Below are positions 34,679 through 44,900 of a stretch of 64,000 nucleotides of DNA, in pieces. Position 1 is the first letter of the stretch. The number at the start of each line of letters is the position of its first letter. The DNA is from Paramylibacter kogurei (lineage in GTDB: Bacteria; Pseudomonadota; Alphaproteobacteria; Rhodobacterales; Rhodobacteraceae), in the NCBI RefSeq assembly GCF_002742285.1, contig NZ_MDGM01000012.1, forward strand, positions 744,001 through 808,000, read 5' to 3'. Below the pieces are notes generated by a model. That model had not been told where the DNA came from, did not search any database, and saw only the letters and a list, made by a program, of their open reading frames with translations. A program made the translations under genes and the position numbers.

Positions 34679-35950
34679 CTAGCTGGGACAAATAAGAATT
34701 GCACGAAAATCGTTTACATTGGTTAATGTGGGGCCGGTGATAATCTGACCACCCACTTTGGCAAAAAAGCCATGTGCGTTGTTGTTTGCAAGCGCCAATT
34801 TGGGGTCCATTTTATGCTTTGATGCATATGCCAATGTTTCGGGCCCTGCATAGGCACCGGCAACTTCTGCAGCGCCATCAACACCATCGGTATCCGCGGC
34901 GATAACGTGGATGTTGGGATGCCCGTTTAATGTGATTGCTGTCGCAAGCACGAATTCCGCATTTGGCCCCCCGATACCATCACCACGACGTGTGACCGTG
35001 CATTCCCCCCCAGACAAAAGAATGAGGGGTTTGCCAGTTTTATTGACATGGGATTGCAATGACATTGCCATTTTTGCCTGTGATTGGCCAATGTTGCGTG
35101 CTTCGCCTTCGATTGCATCGCCCAGTTCGCGGATTTCGCAATTTGCATCAGTTGCGATGCGCGCGGCCTCTGATAACGACATGGATGGTGCGGCAACAAT
35201 TTGGTTTTTGGTTGTTTGTAGCTTGGGATGATCAGGTGCAATCACTTGGGACGATTTTGCAATCGCACGGCGCAAATGATCGGACAGTTTGATGTTATAG
35301 CGATCCAAAATATCAAACGCATCTTGCGCGGTACTGGTATCACCAACTGTTGGGCCAGATGCAATCATGGCAGGGTCGTCGCCCGGCACATCGGAAATCA
35401 TCAATGTCAACAATTGCGCGGGATAACAAGCCGCGGCCAATTGGCCGCCTTTAACGCGGCTGAGGTGTTTGCGCACGATATTCATGTCACCAATTGGTGC
35501 ACCAGATGAAAGAAGCTTTTGATTTAACTCTATTTTATCATTTAACGACACGCCATCAATCGGCGCACATAACAAGGCCGAACCGCCCCCAGAAATGAGT
35601 GCTAGAACCAAATCATTTGGCCCAAGTGACGACACACGTTCAATCATGTGCCGCGTGGCCGTTTCGCCAGCGGCATCTGGTACGGGATGTGCGGCCTCGA
35701 CAATTTCGATCCCTTCACATTCACGCGCATAGCCATATCGCGTGATCACCAATCCTTCACATGGGCCATAGTGTTTTTCAACGGCCTCGGCCATGCGCGC
35801 ACTGGCCTTGCCAGCGCCAATAACAACCAAACGTCCCTTTGGGCGGGGTGGCAGGTATGGTGCCACAACGCGCAATGGGTCGGCCACGCGCACAGCAGAT
35901 AGAAAAAGAGATGTCAGAAATTGACGAGGGTCAGTAATGGGGTAAGGCAT
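34679..35950 (-). CDS. glycerate 2-kinase (MOFRL family)
   Basis: A 423-residue glycerate kinase type II, which phosphorylates D-glycerate at C2 in the serine cycle, glyoxylate or tartrate routes (also annotated ttuD/hydroxypyruvate reductase). The N-terminal part has VVIGAGKASARMAEAVE, followed by LISGGGSALLCAPIDGVSL. The C-terminal MOFRL domain begins LLSGGECTVTRRGDGIGGPN. It follows the isomerase gene after nine bases, so the two are probably cotranscribed. Confidence 0.9.
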   Translation of the reverse strand: MPYPITDPRQFLTSLFLSAVRVADPLRVVAPYLPPRPKGRLVVIGAGKASARMAEAVEKHYGPCEGLVITRYGYARECEGIEIVEAAHPVPDAAGETATRHMIERVSSLGPNDLVLALISGGGSALLCAPIDGVSLNDKIELNQKLLSSGAPIGDMNIVRKHLSRVKGGQLAAACYPAQLLTLMISDVPGDDPAMIASGPTVGDTSTAQDAFDILDRYNIKLSDHLRRAIAKSSQVIAPDHPKLQTTKNQIVAAPSMSLSEAARIATDANCEIRELGDAIEGEARNIGQSQAKMAMSLQSHVNKTGKPLILLSGGECTVTRRGDGIGGPNAEFVLATAITLNGHPNIHVIAADTDGVDGAAEVAGAYAGPETLAYASKHKMDPKLALANNNAHGFFAKVGGQIITGPTLTNVNDFRAILICPS

Positions 35951-35959
35951 GGTACGTCG

Positions 35960-36646
35960 TTATTCCAACCAGTTTTTATAATCGCTGACCAACAGGTGTT
36001 TAGGTGCGACGTCTTCATCAATTTTGGCAAAACGCCCAATTGGTTCGCGAAAAACATTGTCTGTTTCATCATCATTCACGGTGGATACCTCGCCAACCAA
36101 AACATCGCCACCTTCGCCCCAAAATGCGTGCCAATCACCGGGCATCAAAGTTACGCTTTCACCTGGGGCAAGTTTGAGTTTTTCACCAGCTGCAAATTCT
36201 CTTTTGATCCCATCGCAATACACCCGTCCACCGCTGGTTTCATCAAAATTCCCTTGGTCATCGGATCCAAATAATTCTATCACCAACGTCGCGCCGCCGC
36301 GATTGATGATATCTTCTGCCTTAATAATATGGGTATGCATCGGACTTAGCTGATCTTGGCGAGAGATGAGGAGTTTTTCCGCATAACACATGCCACCACC
36401 GCGTTGTAAATCTGCAAGGCGCCCGTTGCGCAGCGTGAACAAGAACAATCCCATTTTATCAAAATCACCTGCGCCATAATCGGTGATGTCCCACCCACAA
36501 CGCGCATTGATGACGTTGTTGGCGATATCCTTGCGCTGCCGAAATTCATCGGGTGTCCAATATGCAAAGGGCGGAAGAACAAACCCAAAGGAACGGATCA
36601 TATCATCAGCCGATAAAAGGATATCATTTATACGTGAACGTTTCAT
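35960..36646 (-). CDS. D-lyxose/D-mannose family sugar isomerase
   Basis: A 228-residue cupin-type isomerase that interconverts D-lyxose and D-xylulose or D-mannose and D-fructose. Metal ligands appear in MHTHIIKAEDI (two His and a Glu) and PGDWHAFWG (His). The ATG at 36646 (MKRSRIN) has AAAGG upstream; an in-frame start eight codons earlier is less likely. It lies 119 bases after the NRPS-like gene, enough for its own promoter, and is paired with the glycerate kinase. Confidence 0.85.
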   Translation of the reverse strand: MKRSRINDILLSADDMIRSFGFVLPPFAYWTPDEFRQRKDIANNVINARCGWDITDYGAGDFDKMGLFLFTLRNGRLADLQRGGGMCYAEKLLISRQDQLSPMHTHIIKAEDIINRGGATLVIELFGSDDQGNFDETSGGRVYCDGIKREFAAGEKLKLAPGESVTLMPGDWHAFWGEGGDVLVGEVSTVNDDETDNVFREPIGRFAKIDEDVAPKHLLVSDYKNWLE

Positions 36647-36765
36647 GGTAAGCCTTTGTTTATTCTGCATAAGGTGTATGTGCTAGCGAGCGCAATTTTT
36701 TTTGAATTTCAGGCGCAATCATGCACCAAACTATTTTATAATGACAGCCGGAATATATCTCTTGA

Positions 36766-39291
36766 TCAAGGTGCTAGTGGCATCTTTAACAGGGCATCAT
36801 GCAGCGATGTTATATATTCAGGTTTAAACGGATCGAGATGATCGCAATTCAATGCTGTGACCTGATGTTGTGGAAATTGACTGCGCCAATCTGGTCCTTT
36901 GATTTGGGGAATTTGATAAATATCGACTGTTGGACCAGATGCGCAATAGATGAGATCAACAGCATTTGAATATTCCCCTTGTTTAAACGCCCATTCCAAC
37001 AGGATAAGCCGTGAAGGGGCGCGTTTAATTTCATCAAATCGTTTTGCCAATTCCACCGCGATCATTCCGCCCTGACATACGCCCATAATGGCAAAGTTTT
37101 GATCACGTAAAATGCCCTGCATTTGTGTGAAATAATGATCGATTAATGCATCATAAGCGGCGCCTGAATAATTGCGCGAAACTTCGACCAGTGATCGCAT
37201 GGCATAAACGGGTTGATCCTGTCCCATTTGTTTTGCGAGTGCTTCAAATTCGTCTTTGGCCTGACAAATCAAAAATAGGGGCGGTTTGCACCCTTTGGTA
37301 TTTGCGCCGATGATTAAGCTGTCTGGGTGGGTGCGCTCGCCTGACCATGCGCCAAAGTACAGTGCGATTTTTCGGCGCAACGCCGCTGGATCATTGTTTA
37401 TGTCAGCGTCTGACATATTCGCGTTACGCTTGGTTGCGTTTTCCAAACAGCGTGCCAAATTGCGCAACGTTGGTTTTTTATAAAACGCTGGCAAATTTAT
37501 CCGACAGTTGTACTGCTGTTCCACCGCCCCAACCAATTTCGCACAGGTTAATGAATCACCCCCAACGGCAAACAGGTTTGTTTGCCCATCGGGTGGGGTG
37601 GTCATGTTGAACGTGCTTTGCCATTTGGTGATGAGCCAAGGATCAATTTCATCTGTTGATGGTTTGCGGCTAAGCGTTTGATAGGAGTGCGGAATCCACC
37701 GTTTGTTTTGGTGATCTGACAATAAACGTTGCCGCAAAAGTTTACCCGATGGGCCAAATGGGAATTCGGATTGGGCAATCAAATACAGATGCGCAATGGC
37801 AATACCGGTGCGTTCTGCCACGATTTGTTTGACGATCTGGCAAAGCTGTTCTGTTTTATAGGGGCCAAGTTTTGGCGTGGCGATAAAAACCACGAGCGTA
37901 TCAGTTGCGCTCTTGTCATCGCGTGCACTTACAGCGGCGACATACGGTGGGGAAATCGGATCAATTTGGCCGATTATTTTTTCAATATGTTCAAGTGCAA
38001 CGTTTTTACCATTTGAAATAATCGTATTCTTTTCCCGCCCGATGACGGTGATTTGGCCGTTATGCCAAACTCCCAGATCACCTGTGCGAAACCATCCATC
38101 ATGTGTAATTGCATCGCCGCTGGCGGCTGGATCGTTATAATACCCGCTAAATAGCTTGCGCGGTGCATGAACCTCTATCCGTCCTGATTGACCGTTCGCC
38201 ACGCGATTGCCATCGTGATCTGTGATACGCACGGAAACGCCCGGACGGCAGGGGCCGCTTGTGACATCTGTTTGGGCAAAAAACTCTGTTTGGGATTGGG
38301 CGGGGGCCTGACAGATTAATCCGACCTCTGTCATGCCATACCCAATCCCGATGGCTGGGTTTTTGGCACCACATTTTGCCAAAACTTGCGTCATTTCCCG
38401 CACAACCGTTGGAACCGTCATTTCCGCACCAAAACCAAGCGTTTTGACATGTGACAGGTCAAAAATCGCACCAGTGTTGTGAAATTCCGTGATAACACGC
38501 GCAGCGAAACTGCTTGAAAGGCTGATCAGTGGGATTTTGAACTGTTCGATGATGCGCAACCCCGACAGCGGCTGCGCGGCAAAATGATCGGGTTGTAAAT
38601 ACACCATTTGCGGCGTGTTCGGTAATATGAGCGTGCTGAGTGATAGTCCATCAAAGGGTTGCATTGTTAATGATGCATCTAAAACGGGTGCACGTTTTTG
38701 TGTTGGATAGCGATGAAACAAGGTGGGTTCATCCACCACAACCAATTTTTGTCGTGCCGTTGTGCCCGAAGTTTTAAACAAAAACTTAACGGGTTTGCGC
38801 GTAATCGGCGCTGGCGCTGTTTCGCGTGTCGATAACAATTCGCCCAAATCAACGATGCGCTGGTTTGGTAATTTATCCATTAACCCATCAAGCGGAATGG
38901 ACGTGACGATCATTGGTTCAGATAATCGCACCGCCCAATCGGCAACAACATCCACCACTTGTCCGCGTGCAAGAGTGGCTTGGTTGATATGAACGGGCAA
39001 AATATGCACCCCACCAATGCGCATCGCTGCCCAAATGGTTGGGATCAGTTCAAACAGGCTGGTGCAAACCACACAGATTGTATCATTGGGTGTTACACCA
39101 CGCGCGACGAACCCCGCATGAATACGCAGGCTGGCATGGTGCAAATCATCAACGCTGTTGGAAATTTGATCGCCGCGTGCGTTAATCTCGGTGTATTTTG
39201 CTTGTGGGTGAGTGGCGATAAAACCTTGGATCAACGCGAATAGATCGGGATGATTTGCATTCACATATGGTTGGAAATCAAACACGTGCAT
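36766..39291 (-). CDS. NRPS-like protein: adenylation, carrier and thioesterase domains
   Basis: An 841-residue three-domain enzyme. Residues 1-530 form an AMP-binding domain with the ATP loop KFLFKTSGTTARQK, GYGMTEVGL, the WFRTGDLGVW motif and the C-terminal lysine in PFGPSGK. A carrier domain follows with GGDSL (Ser580 is the phosphopantetheine site). The last 200 residues resemble a type I thioesterase, but the nucleophile elbow reads GVCQGG (C739), Cys instead of Ser, with a likely catalytic His in NCDHLDPF. There is no condensation domain, so it activates and offloads a single acyl or amino-acid unit. It overlaps the HExxH gene by 14 bases, so the two are cotranslated. Confidence 0.85.
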   Translation of the reverse strand: MHVFDFQPYVNANHPDLFALIQGFIATHPQAKYTEINARGDQISNSVDDLHHASLRIHAGFVARGVTPNDTICVVCTSLFELIPTIWAAMRIGGVHILPVHINQATLARGQVVDVVADWAVRLSEPMIVTSIPLDGLMDKLPNQRIVDLGELLSTRETAPAPITRKPVKFLFKTSGTTARQKLVVVDEPTLFHRYPTQKRAPVLDASLTMQPFDGLSLSTLILPNTPQMVYLQPDHFAAQPLSGLRIIEQFKIPLISLSSSFAARVITEFHNTGAIFDLSHVKTLGFGAEMTVPTVVREMTQVLAKCGAKNPAIGIGYGMTEVGLICQAPAQSQTEFFAQTDVTSGPCRPGVSVRITDHDGNRVANGQSGRIEVHAPRKLFSGYYNDPAASGDAITHDGWFRTGDLGVWHNGQITVIGREKNTIISNGKNVALEHIEKIIGQIDPISPPYVAAVSARDDKSATDTLVVFIATPKLGPYKTEQLCQIVKQIVAERTGIAIAHLYLIAQSEFPFGPSGKLLRQRLLSDHQNKRWIPHSYQTLSRKPSTDEIDPWLITKWQSTFNMTTPPDGQTNLFAVGGDSLTCAKLVGAVEQQYNCRINLPAFYKKPTLRNLARCLENATKRNANMSDADINNDPAALRRKIALYFGAWSGERTHPDSLIIGANTKGCKPPLFLICQAKDEFEALAKQMGQDQPVYAMRSLVEVSRNYSGAAYDALIDHYFTQMQGILRDQNFAIMGVCQGGMIAVELAKRFDEIKRAPSRLILLEWAFKQGEYSNAVDLIYCASGPTVDIYQIPQIKGPDWRSQFPQHQVTALNCDHLDPFKPEYITSLHDALLKMPLAP

Positions 39292-40264
39292 CCGTCATGG
39301 AAAACGCGCGAACAACGTCATAGGCATCTGATAAAATCTGTGCGGCCAATGGGGACATATCTCCATCCGCTTTGATCACGTCATAACCATCAAAAAATCG
39401 TTTGCTATTTTTGTTGATTGATTGGGTTAATTCATCGGATGTGATTGCATCCAATGGATTGCTTTTTAACAACATATGATTGAATTCTGCCATGCGCGCA
39501 CAAACGATTGTTGCGTGGTATATGCCATCCATCGGGCGTGGATCGCTGCGCAATGGCGAGCTGTAATTTTGATCCAGTGGATTAAACACCAACGGGTTAT
39601 CAAAGCTTAGCCCAAACAGGCGGGCATGGGTCGTTTCATGCACCAGAAAATTCACCACTGATAACAGGGTTTGATGGGCATCAATATTGACGAATGTAGC
39701 GCCCCAAGTCATCAAGGACGTGACGCTACCAAAACCAGCGATTTTGGGGTCTTTGGTTTTGCTTGATCCACAGATTAAATTGAAACAACCGTTGATTTCA
39801 TCCCAAAGCTTCGCATCAGTTGATTTAATGATTTCAAATGCTTGATGCAGATGGGATGTAAAATTTTCAAAATCCGCATCGCTGGGTGGGATCATAGGTG
39901 ATTGGCCAACTTCGGAAAACAAAAGCGGGGGGAACAAATCGTAATTTGCACCAAGCGCGGTTTTGTTAAATGGGCAAATCGACAACCCATCACCACCGGA
40001 TGTATTTCGCATCGCATCCCAATGGTTTAGGATTTGACCCGTCGAACCATTTTGCGCCGCAATCACAAGATTAAAATAATGTGCAAACATGCTGGCGGGT
40101 TGGCGGGTGGTTTTGATCCGTTCCACCATTTCGCCAATTTCATCATCCGATTGATTGATTAATTCGGAAAATGTTTGCGCAATATGAACAAGGCTTTGCG
40201 CGAGGTTGGCGCGCAAAGCCGTATCAATTTCATCTGGGTGTTGAGCCCCGTCGAATATTTTCAT
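39278..40264 (-). CDS. HExxH motif protein, putative 2-oxoglutarate-dependent peptide beta-hydroxylase
   Basis: A 328-residue protein with the sequence VNFLVHETTHARLFGL (H209, E210, H213), the HExxH domain known from RiPP clusters and now described as alpha-ketoglutarate-HExxH peptide beta-hydroxylases. The N-terminal half is helical (MKIFDGAQHPDEIDTALRAN...) and may bind the leader peptide. No protease pro-domain or signal is visible, so a cytoplasmic modification enzyme is more likely than a peptidase. It lies 31 bases after the precursor-like gene and overlaps the NRPS-like gene. Confidence 0.7.
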   Translation of the reverse strand: MKIFDGAQHPDEIDTALRANLAQSLVHIAQTFSELINQSDDEIGEMVERIKTTRQPASMFAHYFNLVIAAQNGSTGQILNHWDAMRNTSGGDGLSICPFNKTALGANYDLFPPLLFSEVGQSPMIPPSDADFENFTSHLHQAFEIIKSTDAKLWDEINGCFNLICGSSKTKDPKIAGFGSVTSLMTWGATFVNIDAHQTLLSVVNFLVHETTHARLFGLSFDNPLVFNPLDQNYSSPLRSDPRPMDGIYHATIVCARMAEFNHMLLKSNPLDAITSDELTQSINKNSKRFFDGYDVIKADGDMSPLAAQILSDAYDVVRAFSMTDARV

Positions 40265-40295
40265 CTGAATTGTTCAGGAAATTTGATCGGATCAA

Positions 40296-40505
40296 TCAGA
40301 TTTCGACTTGGCCGCGTTTGGAAAATAACCGACCAAGTTCAGCAACGCTTTCTTGTTGGGGTTCATTTTCGACAACCCCACGTTTGGAAAACAGACGGCC
40401 CAGATCACCATCGGTTTGTTTGTCATCTGTCGCATTCGATGCGTGAAGTTTGTTGAACTGACTAAAACCGAATAATTTACCTGTGTCTAATTTTGACTGT
40501 GCCAT
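40296..40505 (-). CDS. putative RiPP precursor peptide with duplicated core-like motif
   Basis: A 69-residue peptide with an ideal AAGGAGA seven bases before its ATG. The N-terminal third (MAQSKLDTGKLFGFSQFNKL) could be the leader. The C-terminal half repeats LGRLFSKRG with a 22-residue period: residues 35-43 and 57-65, each preceded by D or E and followed by x-V-E. A small gene with internal repeats directly before a HExxH modification enzyme fits a precursor. An alternative is a small structural or regulatory peptide. Expression would be the first in the operon. Confidence 0.65.
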   Translation of the reverse strand: MAQSKLDTGKLFGFSQFNKLHASNATDDKQTDGDLGRLFSKRGVVENEPQQESVAELGRLFSKRGQVEI

Positions 40506-40862
40506 AAGCTGTCTCCTTGTATGTATGTGTGGATGCTGACATCAAACTTGGAACCGGTCAACATTTGTTAACCAATTGTTCGACCTTTTTTGAAACGCAT
40601 CCGTCAGAATAGGGCAGGGTTCCAACGTTTCAAAAAATAAATTCAAAAAAATTGAATTTGTTGCGACGGAAAAATCCCGACGTTTCGTTGAACCTTTGGT
40701 TGCACCATTTATCAGCCAAGGAAATGAAAGCGCATAAATTTTGCACAGAAGGGGAAAGCGGAAAGTAATCTGGTTTCCAAATTTTTGCTCTTGGTTTTTG
40801 GGTTGATACGATTTTGATACGTCTTGCTGGCCAGCAGGGAATAAAATGAAAGGCAAAATGCC
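40506..40862. other. divergent promoter region between RiPP-like cassette and efflux operon
   Basis: About 357 bases that drive transcription both ways. No gene is supported; a 104-codon leftward frame has no ribosome binding site. An inverted repeat GGTCAACA/TGTTAACC lies at 40556-40573, about 50 bases before the precursor gene, and could be an operator. Confidence 0.45.
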
Positions 40863-41999
40863 GTGAAGAATTTATTGGTTATGTCCACAACGCTCGTCAT
40901 TTTAATGGGCGCTTATGTTGCATCATTTGGGATACCCGCGCCACTTGCGCCAATTATCGGAATGGATGAAGCCGATCAGCAAGCATCACAACAACAAGAT
41001 GGCCCACGCAGGGGTGGTGGTCGTAACAGCGCAACCAGCGTTGTGATGAATGCGTTGGAAACAGAAAGCTATACGATTGTTTTGCGCACCATCGGGAGCG
41101 CAGTTTCAAAACGCAACGCAACCGTGATCACCAGTGAAACGGGCGAAGTGGTTGAAACCAATCTGCGAGCGAATGCCTTTGTCGAAAAAGGTGACGTGTT
41201 GGTGCGATTGGATGATCAAACCCAAGTTTTACAATATGACATCGCATTAGCAGAGCTAAAACAAGCGCAAGACACGGTAGAGCGGTATGAAAATCTGCGC
41301 CAATCTGGCAATTCCACCATTACCCAAGTCACCATGTCAGAGGCAATATTGGCACAACAACTTGCCGAGGCAAACGCAGGCTTGGCCAAAATCGCGGTCG
41401 AGGATCGCACAATCAAAGCGCCGATTTCTGGGCGCCTTGGGTTAAGCGATATTGATCTTGGCGATGTGTTATCAACCAATGACGTGGTTGTTGAAATTGA
41501 CGATTCAACCACATTGTTGGCTGAATTTGAGGTCCCTGAGCGATCCATCGGTCTGTTGGTTGAAGGGAAAACCGTTCTGGTTGGCACGCCAAGTTTTGCT
41601 GGCCGCACGTTCGAGGGCAAAATTGTCGCCTTTGATAGCCGTCTTGATACCGTCACACGCAGCGCCACCGTGCAAGCAGAGGTCGATAATTCCGATGGGA
41701 TGTTATGGTCCGGGATGACGCTGGGTGTGCGCATGTTAGAGGAAACAGATCCTTTACCTGTGTTGCCAGCAACTGCAATTACTTGGAACCGCGACGGCTC
41801 AGGAATTTGGGTGGTAGATGGCGATGGTAAGACCATTCGAAAACCCGCAACAATTCGATATCGCGATGGCGATCGGGTGTGGGTTGATACGGATGTTACT
41901 GTTGGTACATCTGTGGTGGTAGAGGGCGCGGCCAAGCTACGCGATGGTGCAAATGTGGTTGATGTTGCTGCACAATCTGTTGGTGGAGCACGTTCATGA
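40863..41999 (+). CDS. RND efflux periplasmic adaptor (MFP)
   Basis: A 378-residue HlyD/AcrA-type adaptor linking an inner-membrane RND pump with an outer-membrane channel. One N-terminal membrane segment, a Gln/Gly/Arg-rich linker, a lipoyl-like domain (SETGEVVETNLRANAFVEKGD), a short coiled-coil hairpin (residues about 125-165) and the barrel segment IKAPISGRLGL are visible. The start is GTG 40863 with AAAGG upstream. The next gene starts within its stop codon (ATGA). Confidence 0.9.
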   Translation: MKNLLVMSTTLVILMGAYVASFGIPAPLAPIIGMDEADQQASQQQDGPRRGGGRNSATSVVMNALETESYTIVLRTIGSAVSKRNATVITSETGEVVETNLRANAFVEKGDVLVRLDDQTQVLQYDIALAELKQAQDTVERYENLRQSGNSTITQVTMSEAILAQQLAEANAGLAKIAVEDRTIKAPISGRLGLSDIDLGDVLSTNDVVVEIDDSTTLLAEFEVPERSIGLLVEGKTVLVGTPSFAGRTFEGKIVAFDSRLDTVTRSATVQAEVDNSDGMLWSGMTLGVRMLEETDPLPVLPATAITWNRDGSGIWVVDGDGKTIRKPATIRYRDGDRVWVDTDVTVGTSVVVEGAAKLRDGANVVDVAAQSVGGARS

Positions 42000-44900
42000 G
42001 CATTGAGAAAGTGCTTCACAAAGCAGGCTTTGCCGATACATTTGTCGCGCGTCCCATTTTTGGGATTGTTTTAAATCTGTTAATCATCATTGCAGGGCTG
42101 GCGGCATTGTCCAGTGTGGACGTGCGCGAAATGCCCGATGTGGATCAGCCTGTCTTATCCATTCGCACCACTTATGATGGTGCCGTTCCCACAACCGTTG
42201 ACACAGAAGTCACCCAAGTTTTGGAAGATGCGCTCAGCGCATTAGAAGGTTTATCATATATTGAATCAACCTCTAGCTCTGGTTCGAGCCGTATGACAAT
42301 TGATCTATCTGATGGCACAGATATTGATATTGCTGCGAACGAGGCACGTGAAATTGTTTCGGACACTTTGCGTCAGTTGCCCGATGATATTGACGATCCA
42401 ACTGTGAGCAAAAGTGATTCAAATTCCGATGCGATTATTCGGCTTGCGTTGATGGGTGATGCAACATTTGACACATTGACCCAAATCGCAGAAGGCCCAG
42501 TTTATGAACGCCTGTCCCTGATCGACGGGATCGCAGAGGTCACAGTGCGCGGCAATCGATCAAACGAATTTCGCGTCACACTTGATATGCTGTCTTTGGC
42601 GAGCAGAGGATTAACAGTATTTGATGTGACCACGGCATTGGAAGCCTTGCGCGACGATACGGCGTTGGGGGAATTGGAAACTCAATCACAAACGCTTGCG
42701 CTTCGGGTTGGGAATGAAACCGTTACCGTTGATATGATTAAACAAATTCCGATTAATGACACCACACAAGTGTCTGATGTCGCATTGGTTCAATTCATGC
42801 CCGAAGATCGCGATGTATTTGCGCGGGTGAATGGGCAAACGGCCATTGGGTTGGATATTACGCGCCAATCTGCGGGCAATACGCTTGAAATTTCACGCGC
42901 GGTGAATGTTGCGGTGGATGAATTGCGCGCCAATCTGCCCGAGGGTGTTCAGCTCATCATTGCATCAGATGATGGTATTTTCATCGAAGGATCGGTGAAC
43001 GAGGTCACAAAATCAATCTTGCTTGCTACTGGAATTGTGATTGCGGTGATCTTTCTGTTTTTACGATCTGTTCGCGCCACGTTTATTCCTGCGGTGACAA
43101 TTCCAGTCGCACTTATCGGGACGGTTGCGGCGATCTGGCTGACAGGGTTTTCGATTAACACGATTAGTTTGTTGGCACTGGTACTGGCCACGGGGATGGT
43201 TGTGGATGATGCAATCGTTGTGATTGAAAATATCGTGCGCAAACGAAAGGCAGGCATGGGTGCCTTTGCGGCGGCGGCTGCCGGTACGAACGAGGTGTTC
43301 TTTGCCGTGATTTCCACCACTGCAACATTGGCCGCTGTGTTCATTCCAATTTCATTTTTGCCTGGTCAGGCAGGGGGCGTTTTCTCTGAATTTGGTTTTG
43401 TTCTGGCATTTGCCGTGACGCTATCTTCGCTTACGGCATTGACCTTGGCACCTGTATTGTCTGCCTTGCTTGATCCCGGCAAACCAAATGGCAATTCAAA
43501 CAAACCGTCCAAAATTGTGGCGCAACTTTCGCATGGGTTCGATACGGTGATGGATTGGGCAATCCGCACGCCGGTGTTTATTTTGGGAATTGCTGCCGCA
43601 TTTGCGATGATCGCACTTGGCGCTGCATCAAATTTGCCATCAACCGTTACCCCATCCGAAGATCGCGGTTTCTTTTTGGTTCAGGCACGCGGCGCATCCG
43701 ATACCACGGTGGAATATTTGGACACACAAGTGAGCCTTGTTGAAGAAATTCTCTCTCCTTACCAAGAAGCTGGCGATATTGCAGCGGTTCAAAGCATTAT
43801 CGGCGTTGGGGGTGGAACAAATGCCTTTATCATTGTGCGCCTACCAGATTGGAGCGAACGCGATTTTACTCAACAAGAGCTTGTCGCAAAAATTAGCGGT
43901 CAATTGTCCAGTGTGCCCGGTGTTCAGGTCAGCGCACGTTCGACAAATAGCTTGAACATTCGTGGCGCAGGGCGCGGGCTTAGCTTTGCCATTACTGGTA
44001 CAAATATCGAAAATATGACTGAGGCCGCCGATGCCTTGGTGGTGGCGATGTCACAAGATCAAACATTTTTGAACCCGCAACTGTCCAATGACAGTGTACA
44101 AGCACAGCTAGAGGTCACAGTCGATGACGCCGCCGCCAATGCAATGGGGTTAAGTGCTGCCGAAGTGACCAGCACCATTAGCGCATTGGTACAAGGTGAA
44201 ATCGCTGTGAGTGTGTTTGAAAATGACACCGAGATTGACGTGAATGTTGTGCCCGGTGGCCCGCCCATTGATGATCCATCTGATATTGCATCTGTGTCGT
44301 TGCGTCTTGATGATGGTGGCTATGTTCCACTGTCGGCGGTGGCATCAATGGACACAATCGTAAGCCAAGCACAGATCGAACGCCAAGGTGGTGCGCTATC
44401 GGTTGCGATTCAGGCAAACCTTGGCCAAGGCATTGATTTATCCGCATCTATGGATCGCATCCAAGAAATCGCCCAAGAGGTGTTGCCCGATGATATGAAT
44501 ATCATTTTCACGGGCGAGGCGGCGACATTAAACGATAGTGAATCGGGGATTTACACTGTTTTTGCCGTGGCATTGATTGTCGTGCTGTTGGTTTTGGCCG
44601 CCCAATTCGAAAGCTTTTCAAGCGCGGTGGTTATCATTTTAACCGTGCCATTTGGTATCGCCGCGGCATTGCTTGCGATTTCAATTTCGGGTGGTTCGTT
44701 GAATTATTATAGCCAAATCGGGCTGGTGATGTTGATCGGTGTGATGGCCAAAAACGGAATTTTGATCGTTGAATTCGCAAATCAACTGCGCGAGGCAGGC
44801 GAAGATATCGACACCGCCATTCGCAACGCATTGCGGTTGCGCATTCGCCCCGTGATGATGACCATGGTGTCCACCGTTTTTGGTGGGCTGCCATTGATCC

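Noticed and set aside
40283-40295. FNR box TTGAT...ATCAA between precursor and HExxH genes
   Set aside because: The arms are three bases apart rather than four, and the site lies inside the operon at the precursor stop; more likely a small RNA hairpin.
40542-40856. 104-codon minus-strand frame upstream of the precursor gene
   Set aside because: No ribosome binding site, unlikely composition and lies in the divergent promoter region; a second RiPP gene cannot be supported.
41216-42019. 267-codon minus-strand frame over the RND adaptor
   Set aside because: Antisense shadow of a well-supported gene, with low-complexity Ser/Thr/Val sequence.
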